Of a DNA stretch of 5,245 bases, positions 1 through 4,292 are shown in pieces (position 1 is the first letter of the stretch; the number at the start of each line of letters is the position of its first letter). The notes under the pieces are model-generated. The model searched no databases and was not told the origin of the DNA. It worked only from the letters and a program-made list of their open reading frames with translations. Both the position numbers and the translations under genes were made by a program. The DNA lies in NCBI GenBank assembly GCA_964453035.1, contig CAYVOX010000179.1, positions 1-5,245 on the forward strand, given 5' to 3'. This DNA is from CAYVOX01 sp964453035. GTDB lineage: Bacteria; Chloroflexota; Anaerolineae; Anaerolineales; Anaerolineaceae.

Positions 1-1109
1 TCAAGTTCTACACCGAGGAGGGCAACTGGGACCTGGTGGGCAACAACACGCCGGTCTTTTTCCTGCGCGACCCGCTCAAGTTCCCCGACCTCAATCACGC
101 CGTCAAGCGCGACCCGCGCACCAACATGCGCAGCGCCCGCAATAACTGGGATTTCTGGACCTCGCTGCCCGAGGCGCTGCACCAGGTGACCATCACGATG
201 AGCGAGCGGGGCATCCCCGCCAGCTACCGGCACATGCACGGCTTTGGCAGCCACACCTTCAGCCTGATTAACGCCAAAAACGAGCGGGTATGGGTCAAGT
301 TCCACCTGGTGTGCCAGCAGGGCATCAAGAATCTGACCGACCAGGAAGCGGAAGTACTGGTGGGCAAGGACCGCGAGAGCCACCAGCGCGACCTGCTGGA
401 TGCCATTGACCGCGGCGACTTCCCGCGTTGGAAGATGTTCATCCAGGTGATGACCGAGGAACAGGCCGCCAACATGCCCTACAATCCCTTCGACCTGACC
501 AAGGTGTGGTATCACAAGGATTTCCCGCTGATCGAGGTGGGCGTGCTGGAACTGAACCGCAACCCGGAAAACTACTTCCAGGACGTGGAACAGGCCGCCT
601 TCAACCCCGCCAACATCGTCCCGGGGATCGGCTTCTCGCCGGATAAGATGCTGCAGGGGCGGTTGTTCTCCTACGGCGACGCGCAGCGCTACCGCCTGGG
701 GGTGAATCACCACCAGATCCCGGTCAACGCGCCGCGCAACCAGGCGCACAGCTATCACCGCGATGGGCAGATGCGCGTGGACGGCAATTACGGCGCCACG
801 CTGGGCTACGAACCGAACAGCTACGGCGAGTGGCAGGAGCAGCCGGCATTTGGCGAGCCGCCCCTGGCGCTTAAAGGCGCGGCAGCGCGCTGGAACTTCC
901 GCGAGGACGACAGCGATTACTACACCCAGCCCGGCAAGCTCTTCCGCCTGATGAGCCCCGCGCAGCAGCAGGTGTTGTTTGAAAACACCGCTCGCGCCAT
1001 GGGGGATGCCCCGGACGAGGTGAAGCTGCGCCACATCGGCAACTGCGCGAAGGCCGACCCGGCTTACGGGGCGGGCGTGGCTAAGGCGCTGGGCATGGAA
1101 GTGAAGTAG
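1..1109 (+). CDS. katA: Haem catalase, small-subunit type, 5'-truncated by the window edge
   Basis: Catalase dismutates hydrogen peroxide to water and oxygen in the cytoplasm. The reading frame is open from base 3 (first residues KFYTEEGNWDLVGNN), so the true start lies upstream; the GTG at 36 is only an internal valine. About 368 residues are present. Visible family hallmarks are the GNN-TPVFF segment, which carries the active-site Asn (bovine Asn148 region), the RHMHGFGSHTF block, the IQVMT and NPFDLTKVW blocks, and the proximal haem-ligand motif RLFSYGD with its Tyr codon at 672-674. After NHHQIPVNAP comes the C-terminal catalase-related helical region, ending IGNCAKADPAYG and stopping soon afterwards. 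There is no added flavodoxin/DJ-1-like domain, so this is the small-subunit type, probably clade 3; NADPH binding is known for that clade but not shown here. The distal His lies in the missing N-terminus. The stop is TAG at 1107-1109. The gene is GC-rich and is followed by an intrinsic terminator. The family assignment is very secure; the symbol katA is conventional rather than proven. Confidence 0.97.
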   Translation, partial: KFYTEEGNWDLVGNNTPVFFLRDPLKFPDLNHAVKRDPRTNMRSARNNWDFWTSLPEALHQVTITMSERGIPASYRHMHGFGSHTFSLINAKNERVWVKFHLVCQQGIKNLTDQEAEVLVGKDRESHQRDLLDAIDRGDFPRWKMFIQVMTEEQAANMPYNPFDLTKVWYHKDFPLIEVGVLELNRNPENYFQDVEQAAFNPANIVPGIGFSPDKMLQGRLFSYGDAQRYRLGVNHHQIPVNAPRNQAHSYHRDGQMRVDGNYGATLGYEPNSYGEWQEQPAFGEPPLALKGAAARWNFREDDSDYYTQPGKLFRLMSPAQQQVLFENTARAMGDAPDEVKLRHIGNCAKADPAYGAGVAKALGMEVK

Positions 1110-1162
1110 ATGATCTTGTAGATTTTGCGCCTGCCTCAAACCGCGCAGGTTTGCCTATCCTC

Positions 1163-1200
1163 AAACCCCAAAGGTTTTTAGCAACCTTTGGGGTTTCTTA
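1163..1200 (+). terminator. Intrinsic terminator of the catalase gene
   Basis: A perfect 14-bp inverted repeat (arms 1163-1176 and 1183-1196) encloses a 6-nt loop, and the 3' arm ends in TTT-C-TT. It starts 54 nt after the catalase stop, so it is well placed to end that transcript. A smaller hairpin lies just upstream (caaacc 1137-1142 / ggtttg 1148-1153). The 3' T-run is short, and the element may also act in the opposite direction because the 5' arm starts with AAA. Confidence 0.75.
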
Positions 1201-1204
1201 TTCG

Positions 1205-1328
1205 CGTAGGTCGGGCAGCCCGACGGGAATTGCAATGCAGCGGGTCGCAGAAGAGCCCTACGGCTGAGACGAGACCTGTTAGGTTTTTTGAAACCTAACA
1301 GGTCTTTGATGCTCTGCCGCAGCTCTTA
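1205..1328. repeat. Tandem repeat unit, copy 1 (124 nt)
   Basis: This is the first of two full head-to-tail copies. It begins with a short hairpin (CGTAGG then TCGGGC-a-GCCCGA) and ends CAGCTCTTA. It differs from copy 2 by a 4-nt indel in the first hairpin loop (TTGC absent here) and one substitution (aatgcAgcggg against aatgcGgcggg). Inside it is the perfect palindrome at 1272-1305. The sequences flanking that palindrome, gcagaagagc and gctctgc, are themselves nearly complementary, so the unit could fold as nested hairpins. I see no credible coding content. Confidence 0.93.
1272..1305. repeat. Perfect 15-bp palindrome within repeat copy 1
   Basis: The arms agacctgttaggttt (1272-1286) and aaacctaacaggtct (1291-1305) are exact reverse complements around a TTTG loop. 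The same hairpin recurs at 1400-1433, and a variant with a changed inner stem lies at 3813-3845. Only a few T residues follow, so it is a weaker terminator candidate than the hairpin at 1163-1196, although it could end transcription from either side. Confidence 0.9.
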
Positions 1329-1456
1329 CGTAGGTCGGGCTTGCAGCCCGACGGGAATTGCAATGCGGCGGGTCGCAGAAGAGCCCTACGGCTGAGACGA
1401 GACCTGTTAGGTTTTTTGAAACCTAACAGGTCTTTGATGCTCTGCCGCAGCTCTTA
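1329..1456. repeat. Tandem repeat unit, copy 2 (128 nt)
   Basis: This is the second full copy, directly abutting copy 1. Its leading hairpin is longer (GTCGGGCT-tgc-AGCCCGAC), and it contains the palindrome at 1400-1433. Near-identity to copy 1 over the whole length points to a recent duplication. An open frame running through it (1341-1631) is rejected as coding because it spans the repeats and resembles no protein I recognise. Confidence 0.93.
1400..1433. repeat. Perfect 15-bp palindrome within repeat copy 2
   Basis: It is identical to the palindrome at 1272-1305: arms 1400-1414 and 1419-1433 around a TTTG loop, at the same place in the repeat unit. Confidence 0.9.
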
Positions 1457-1494
1457 CGTAGGTCGGGCTTGCAGCCCGACGGGAATTGCTGCAG
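1457..1494. repeat. Partial third copy of the tandem repeat
   Basis: It matches copy 2 exactly for 32 nt, covering the leading hairpin and GGGAATTG. It then continues as CTGCAG, which fits the unit with two A residues deleted, before diverging at 1495. It marks the right-hand edge of the array. Confidence 0.85.
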
Positions 1495-1515
1495 ATTGGG
1501 GCCACAACAGCTCGC

Positions 1516-1544
1516 CGCTGCGTCCCCGCAGTGGGGATGCAGCG
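1516..1544. repeat. Isolated 12-bp hairpin
   Basis: The arms 1516-1527 (cgctgcgtcccc) and 1533-1544 (ggggatgcagcg) pair over 12 bp with one G-T pair around a GCAGT loop. It belongs to the run of palindromes in this spacer. No T-run follows, so there is no reason to call it a terminator. Confidence 0.6.
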
Positions 1545-1565
1545 CCAAACCCAAATACATGCCCC

Positions 1566-1584
1566 CCTCAAACCCCAAAGGTTT
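1566..1584. repeat. Half-copy of the catalase terminator hairpin
   Basis: These 19 nt are identical to 1159-1177, which covers the whole 5' arm of the terminator and the start of its loop, but no matching 3' arm follows; the sequence goes straight into AT-rich DNA (ccaaaaatcattttt). A looser relative, aaccccgcaggttttt, lies at 1686-1701. These look like decayed copies of a palindromic element. Confidence 0.6.
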
Positions 1585-1625
1585 CCAAAAATCATTTTTA
1601 TATATTTACTGAATTGCTACGACTC

Positions 1626-1671
1626 TTGTAGCGGCGTGCGCCGGCTCGGGCAGACGGCGTGCGCCCCTGCA
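1626..1671. repeat. Degenerate hairpin with an 11-mer direct repeat
   Basis: The 11-mer cggcgtgcgcc occurs at 1632-1642 and again at 1655-1665. The outer flanks TTGTAG and CTGCAA are complementary apart from one G-T pair. The whole reads as an imperfect inverted repeat, probably a decayed member of the GTAGGG-type hairpins found elsewhere in the window. Confidence 0.45.
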
Positions 1672-1765
1672 AATATGACCACCCCAACCCCGCAGGTTTT
1701 TAAAAATTTACGGAATAATTGAACTCATTGGGGGCGGAAAACGTCTATGAATCAGCAAAACGGTG

Positions 1766-1771
1766 TATAAA
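1766..1771 (+). promoter_or_regulatory. Possible -10 element for the lipoprotein gene
   Basis: TATAAA, in the context ggtgTATAAAg, lies in the AT-richer stretch before the lipoprotein gene. Once the false gap is collapsed, a start near 1778 would give a leader of about 75 nt. No good -35 hexamer is seen at 16-18 nt; TTGAAC at 1719-1724 is too far away. This is a weak call. Confidence 0.22.
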
Positions 1772-1799
1772 GAAACAGTTAGCCTGTATCTTGCAACGC

Positions 1800-1854
1800 T
1801 GCCAGTAGAAGCGCCGGGCCTGTATTCCACGCCGGGCTGAGAGGAAATGACCAT
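1800..1854. repeat. Left copy of the 55-nt contig-end overlap
   Basis: This is identical, base for base, to 1955-2009 on the other side of the N run, and both copies touch the Ns directly. It contains the ribosome-binding site and start codons of the lipoprotein gene. It is best read as an unmerged contig overlap, not as a biological duplication. Confidence 0.92.
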
Positions 1855-1954
1855 NNNNNNNNNNNNNNNNNNNNNNNNNNNNNNNNNNNNNNNNNNNNNN
1901 NNNNNNNNNNNNNNNNNNNNNNNNNNNNNNNNNNNNNNNNNNNNNNNNNNNNNN
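1855..1954. other. 100-N scaffold gap
   Basis: Exactly 100 undetermined bases, the usual placeholder length for a gap of unknown size. The flanking contig ends share 55 identical nt, so the true gap is probably negative. Frames that cross it are meaningless. Confidence 0.98.
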
Positions 1955-2009
1955 TGCCAGTAGAAGCGCCGGGCCTGTATTCCACGCCGGGCTGAGAGGA
2001 AATGACCAT
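1955..2009. repeat. Right copy of the 55-nt contig-end overlap
   Basis: This is the second copy of 1800-1854, leading directly into the lipoprotein gene. If the overlap is merged, one copy and the Ns disappear and the spacer shortens by 155 nt. Confidence 0.92.
1994..2000 (+). promoter_or_regulatory. Ribosome-binding site of the lipoprotein gene
   Basis: GAGAGGA lies 7 nt before the ATG at 2008 but only 1 nt before the ATG at 2002. The spacing favours initiation at 2008. Confidence 0.7.
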
Positions 2010-3339
2010 GAAAACAACCATACGCTCGCTGTTGGTGATGCTGATGCTGCTGCTGGCGGCTTGCCAGGCGCCCACGCCCCCCACGGCTCAACCTCAGGCG
2101 CAGGCCACCCCAACCCTGGCGCCGCAGCCCTCGGCAACCCCGCAAAAGGCCGCCACCGAGCTGCCGATTCTGCCCTCCACGCTCACGCCCACCGCTGAGG
2201 CCAAGCCCCTGCCCAGCGCCACGCCGGTGCTCCCTGCGGCTATCAGCTGCGTGGATTTCCCCGGTTGGTCGGGTTGCCGGGCGGGGGCAGCCAACCTGCC
2301 GCTGAGCGGCAAACTGGCCTGGATTGACGCAACCAGCGGCGTGCTGACCGCGGCGGATTTCAGCAGCGGGCAGGCCTGGTCTGTGCCCACCAGCGGGGTG
2401 ACGCGCCTGGTGTGGAGCCCGGAGAAAACGCAACTGCTGGCGCTGGATAAGGACGGCGCGGCGGTTTACCCGGCGGGCGGCAGAACGGCTTCACGGGCAG
2501 CGGAAAAGACCGCGCAGGACTGGCTGCCGGGCGGGCTGCTGCTGCCCACCGGCTGGGTAGCCAACCCGCAGGGGGCCAGTGCGCATCTTGAAGTCAAAGA
2601 TAACCAGACCACGGTTAAAATTCGCCAGCCCGCGCCTTCCAGCGTGGAAAGTGGCTGGCTGCTCAAATCCGAACCGGCGGACCAGATGTTCCGGCTGCTG
2701 GCCTGGCTGCCGAACAGCGACCTGCTGCTGGGCCAGGCCTATTTTGCGGGCAACGCCGCCATGACGCAGGGCGGGCAGCTCTTCACGCTGGACGTTAAAA
2801 GCGGCGCGGTGAAGCCACTGGCTGCCTACACGCCCGTCGGCGCGGCGGTAGCCCCCCACCCCACCCGGCCCGGCTTGCTGGCGGTGGTGGAGAGCAGTTC
2901 AGGCGGGCAGCGCCTGGCGGTGGTGGATGCGCCGGGCGGCAAGGTGACGGTGATCACCACGGATGAGAGCGTGTGGGTCAGCCACCCGGCATGGACGGCG
3001 GACGGGCAGGGATTACTGTTCGCGGCCTGGGCGCTGCCGCTGGATGGGCCCACCGGCGCGCCGTTTGACCTGCGCGCCATTTACCTGACCAGTCCGCAGG
3101 GCGGGCCGCTGGTGCGCCTGACGCAGCCTCCGGCAGGCTACATGGATGACCAGCCGCGCGCGCTGGCGGGCGGAAAATATTTCCTCTACCTGCGCCGGCC
3201 CATCGCGGGGGGCAGCGCCGAACTGCGCCTGGGCGGGCTGGATGGACTCTATGATGAGCCTGTGGCGCGGGGGGTGCTGCTGGGCGCTTGCGCGGTCCGT
3301 CCGGGCTGCGGGCAGGCGGTGTGGAGCTACGGGGAGTAG
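2008..3339 (+). CDS. Secreted lipoprotein with probable beta-propeller (TolB/WD40-like) body
   Basis: This is a predicted exported, lipid-anchored protein of 443 residues and unknown function. The first 19 residues are a lipoprotein signal: Lys and Arg, a hydrophobic run, then the lipobox LLAAC with the modifiable Cys19. Residues 20-78 are a Pro/Thr/Ala/Gln-rich linker (ATPTLAPQPSATPQ and similar), a spacer often seen in Chloroflexota surface lipoproteins. The rest shows propeller-like blade ends: VWSPEKTQLLAL (about 135-146), AWLPNSDLLLG (232-242), APHPTRPGLLAV (282-293) and AWTADGQGLLFAAW (328-341). They suggest PD40/TolB-type repeats, but no blade is canonical enough to be sure. Two Cys pairs, 81/90 and 428/434, sit at either end of the body and might form disulfides outside the membrane. 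The start at 2008 was chosen for ribosome-site spacing; an ATG at 2002 would add Met-Thr. It converges on the next gene, with 16 nt between the stops and no visible terminator. Role and ligand are unknown. Confidence 0.88.
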   Translation: MKTTIRSLLVMLMLLLAACQAPTPPTAQPQAQATPTLAPQPSATPQKAATELPILPSTLTPTAEAKPLPSATPVLPAAISCVDFPGWSGCRAGAANLPLSGKLAWIDATSGVLTAADFSSGQAWSVPTSGVTRLVWSPEKTQLLALDKDGAAVYPAGGRTASRAAEKTAQDWLPGGLLLPTGWVANPQGASAHLEVKDNQTTVKIRQPAPSSVESGWLLKSEPADQMFRLLAWLPNSDLLLGQAYFAGNAAMTQGGQLFTLDVKSGAVKPLAAYTPVGAAVAPHPTRPGLLAVVESSSGGQRLAVVDAPGGKVTVITTDESVWVSHPAWTADGQGLLFAAWALPLDGPTGAPFDLRAIYLTSPQGGPLVRLTQPPAGYMDDQPRALAGGKYFLYLRRPIAGGSAELRLGGLDGLYDEPVARGVLLGACAVRPGCGQAVWSYGE

Positions 3340-3355
3340 CATCGGCGGGGGGCGC

Positions 3356-3733
3356 TCAGCCTTTGACGTAGGCGTGCAGCTCGCAGATGGCACCGCCGGT
3401 GACGCGGTAGATATCCACGCCGCGCAGGGGCTGGCGGGCCGGGTCTGCGCCGGTGAGGCGCCAGCGCAGCACGCAGCGCTCTCCCAGGCTGAAAATCTCT
3501 TCAATTTCAAAGTGGGCATCGGGTTGCTGGCGGAAGAATTCTTCCCAGAAGCGGGCAGCTTCCTGGCGGCCCACGCTGCGTGTGCCCTGCGGGGCGGGGC
3601 TGGCCTGCTCGAAGACGCACTCCGGGCTGAGGAACTGCAGCATGGCGGGCACGTCGCGGCGGTTGAGAGCCTGGTGGTAATCCAGCACCAGACGGATGGC
3701 GGTCTCAAACTTGGACATGCGAATGGGGCTCAC
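3356..3733 (-). CDS. SnoaL-like / NTF2-fold small protein
   Basis: A 125-residue cytoplasmic protein of the SnoaL/NTF2-like cone fold, which covers polyketide cyclases, ketosteroid-isomerase relatives and many uncharacterised proteins. An N-terminal helix pair (SKFETAIRLVLDYHQALNRR, then VPAMLQFLSPECVFE) leads to GRQEAARFWEEFF (about 56-67). The strand segments HFEIEEIF, CVLRWRLTG and LRGVDIYRVTGGAI follow, ending in HAYVKG. This order and length are typical of SnoaL-like domains. The substrate cannot be told, and no catalytic Asp/His set is certain. Start choice: the minus strand reads GGAGGTGA, a near-perfect ribosome site at 3746-3739, 8 nt before GTG at 3733. A GTG at 3742 overlaps that site and is unlikely; ATG at 3718 is possible but too far from it. 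The gene converges on the lipoprotein gene and has its own likely promoter upstream. Confidence 0.88.
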   Translation of the reverse strand: MSPIRMSKFETAIRLVLDYHQALNRRDVPAMLQFLSPECVFEQASPAPQGTRSVGRQEAARFWEEFFRQQPDAHFEIEEIFSLGERCVLRWRLTGADPARQPLRGVDIYRVTGGAICELHAYVKG

Positions 3734-3738
3734 AGGCG

Positions 3739-3746
3739 TCACCTCC
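3739..3746 (-). promoter_or_regulatory. Ribosome-binding site deciding the SnoaL-like start
   Basis: On the minus strand this reads GGAGGTGA, fully complementary to the usual 16S rRNA tail. The GGAGG core is 8 nt from GTG at 3733, which is why that start is preferred over GTG 3742 or ATG 3718. Confidence 0.75.
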
Positions 3747-3771
3747 GGGGGGTGGATGGGGGCACGTGTTG

Positions 3772-3780
3772 ATTATGGCA
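3772..3780 (-). promoter_or_regulatory. Possible extended -10 promoter for the SnoaL-like gene
   Basis: The minus strand reads TGCCATAAT, an extended -10 (TGn plus CATAAT), in an AT-rich island. A start near 3765 would give a leader of about 30 nt containing the strong ribosome site. The -35 (TTTCTG, 16 nt upstream) is poor, as is tolerated with extended -10 elements. Confidence 0.4.
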
Positions 3781-3812
3781 CATTTTTGGAAAACAGAAAG
3801 AGAGACGGTGAC

Positions 3813-3845
3813 AGACCTGTTAGGTCTTTAAGACCTAACAGGTCT
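3813..3845. repeat. 16-bp palindrome, variant of the 1272-1305 hairpin
   Basis: The arms agacctgttaggtctt (3813-3828) and aagacctaacaggtct (3830-3845) are exact reverse complements around a single T. The outer 12 bp match the palindromes at 1272-1305 and 1400-1433. The inner stem differs (ggtctt instead of ggttt), and both arms have changed together, keeping the pairing. It lies just upstream of the SnoaL-like promoter and may insulate it from transcription coming from the right. Confidence 0.88.
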
Positions 3846-3879
3846 CAGCCGGAAGCGGGTTCGCTTTTGAACCCGCCGC
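3840..3879. repeat. Composite hairpin module, copy A
   Basis: AGGTCTCAGCCG is followed by an 8-bp hairpin (gcgggttc 3855-3862, loop GCTTTT, gaacccgc 3869-3876) and CCGC. It matches 3989-4029 with only small changes between the two parts. Its 5' end overlaps the end of the palindrome at 3813-3845, so palindrome and hairpin look like one element. Confidence 0.85.
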
Positions 3880-3899
3880 ATTCCCGTTTTTCTGTAAAA

Positions 3900-3928
3900 C
3901 GGTGCGGTCAAAAGCGACCGCACCCTAC
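3900..3928 (-). repeat. Inverted hairpin, compensated variant of 4000-4028
   Basis: Read on the minus strand this is a 29-nt element, GTAGGG then a hairpin with loop GCTTTT. It aligns without gaps to 4000-4028. All six differing bases fall in three base pairs and all keep their pairing, while loop and prefix are unchanged. The stem arms on the plus strand are 3901-3909 and 3916-3924. Confidence 0.85.
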
Positions 3929-3935
3929 AATCTAA

Positions 3936-3964
3936 CGAGATGCGTCGCTACGCTCAGCATGACA
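3936..3964. repeat. Short interspersed repeat-like sequence (GCTCAGCATGACA type)
   Basis: The stretch from CGAGATGCGTCGC to GCTCAGCATGACA has the form of a widespread intergenic repeat in environmental bacteria, with partial self-pairing (ATGCG / CGC..GCAT). Only one copy is in the window, so the call rests on my recollection of similar sequences. Confidence 0.4.
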
Positions 3965-3988
3965 AAAATGGACTTTTTAGACAGCCCC

Positions 3989-4029
3989 AGGTCTCAGCCG
4001 TAGGGCGGGTTCGCTTTTGAACCCGCCGC
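3989..4029. repeat. Composite hairpin module, copy B
   Basis: The second copy of the module at 3840-3879: AGGTCTCAGCCG, TAGGG, then gcgggttc (4005-4012), loop GCTTTT, gaacccgc (4019-4026). Unlike copy A it keeps the GTAGGG prefix but has lost the upstream palindrome, retaining only its last bases (aggtct). Confidence 0.87.
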
Positions 4030-4053
4030 TCCTTTGAGGCAAGCGATTTTTGC

Positions 4054-4080
4054 CACAGAGGCCGCAGAGGTCACCGAGGG
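4054..4080. repeat. Three degenerate 9-nt tandem repeats (cacagagg type)
   Basis: There are three consecutive 9-mers: cacagaggc (4054-4062), cgcagaggt (4063-4071) and caccgaggg (4072-4080). Arrays of 'cacagagg' 9-mers are common in intergenic DNA of several bacterial phyla. This one is short and decayed. Confidence 0.65.
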
Positions 4081-4104
4081 GGAATGGATTCAGGCGCGGC
4101 GGGG

Positions 4105-4127
4105 GTAGGTGCGCGGTCTCCGCGCCC
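4105..4127. repeat. GTAGG-prefixed GC hairpin
   Basis: GTAGGT is followed by a 6-bp stem gcgcgg (4111-4116), loop TCT and ccgcgc (4120-4125). It has the same layout as the hairpins at 1206, 1330, 1458, 3900-3928 and 4000-4028, but an unrelated stem. Confidence 0.6.
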
Positions 4128-4191
4128 ATTGAGGAAACTTTACAGGATGTTTTTTGGAATAATGGATGAAAAAGAACTGTCAGTTCAACCC

Positions 4192-4214
4192 AACAGGTCT
4201 TGCCGGGGGTAGGG
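4192..4214. repeat. Decayed remnant of the composite module
   Basis: AACAGGTCT, then TGCCG, GGGG and TAGGG repeat the order aacaggtct-cagccg-taggg of the intact copies, but no hairpin follows and the palindrome's left arm is absent. The remaining spacer, 4215-4292, is AT-rich, and I see no gene or clear terminator in it. Confidence 0.45.
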
Positions 4215-4292
4215 AAGATTAGGTGGACACATTCCTTTTGACATGTGGCAGGTTGAATTTTGGCAAATGCGCCTCACCTCAGTATTTAAACA

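Noticed and set aside
36..38. GTG at 36 as the start of the catalase gene
   Set aside because: Conserved catalase residues (KFYTEEGNWDL) continue in frame upstream to the window edge, and the N-terminal part with the distal His is missing, so the gene starts outside the window.
1341..1631. 96-codon plus-strand open frame in the first spacer
   Set aside because: It runs through the tandem repeat and several hairpins, and has no recognisable protein features or good ribosome site.
1800..2009. True direct repeat, such as a target-site duplication around an unsequenced mobile element
   Set aside because: The copies touch the N run exactly, the gap is exactly 100 N and 55 nt equals a common assembly k-mer. 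An assembly overlap is far simpler, and 55 nt is too long for a normal target-site duplication.
1708..2433. Minus-strand open frames crossing the N run
   Set aside because: They exist only because Ns translate without stops, and they contain the duplicated contig end twice. They are antisense to the lipoprotein gene.
3340..3355. Shared terminator between the convergent lipoprotein and SnoaL-like genes
   Set aside because: Only 16 nt separate the stops and no hairpin with a T-run is visible on either strand there.
3013..3772. Long overlapping frames on both strands (minus 3013-3708, plus 3146-3772)
   Set aside because: They are shadows of the GC-rich lipoprotein and SnoaL-like genes, with low-complexity Ala/Arg/Ser-rich translations and no family resemblance.
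3901..4127. CRISPR array from repeated hairpins in the second spacer
   Set aside because: Copies are irregularly spaced, differ in orientation and length, and lack constant-length unique spacers; no cas gene is present.
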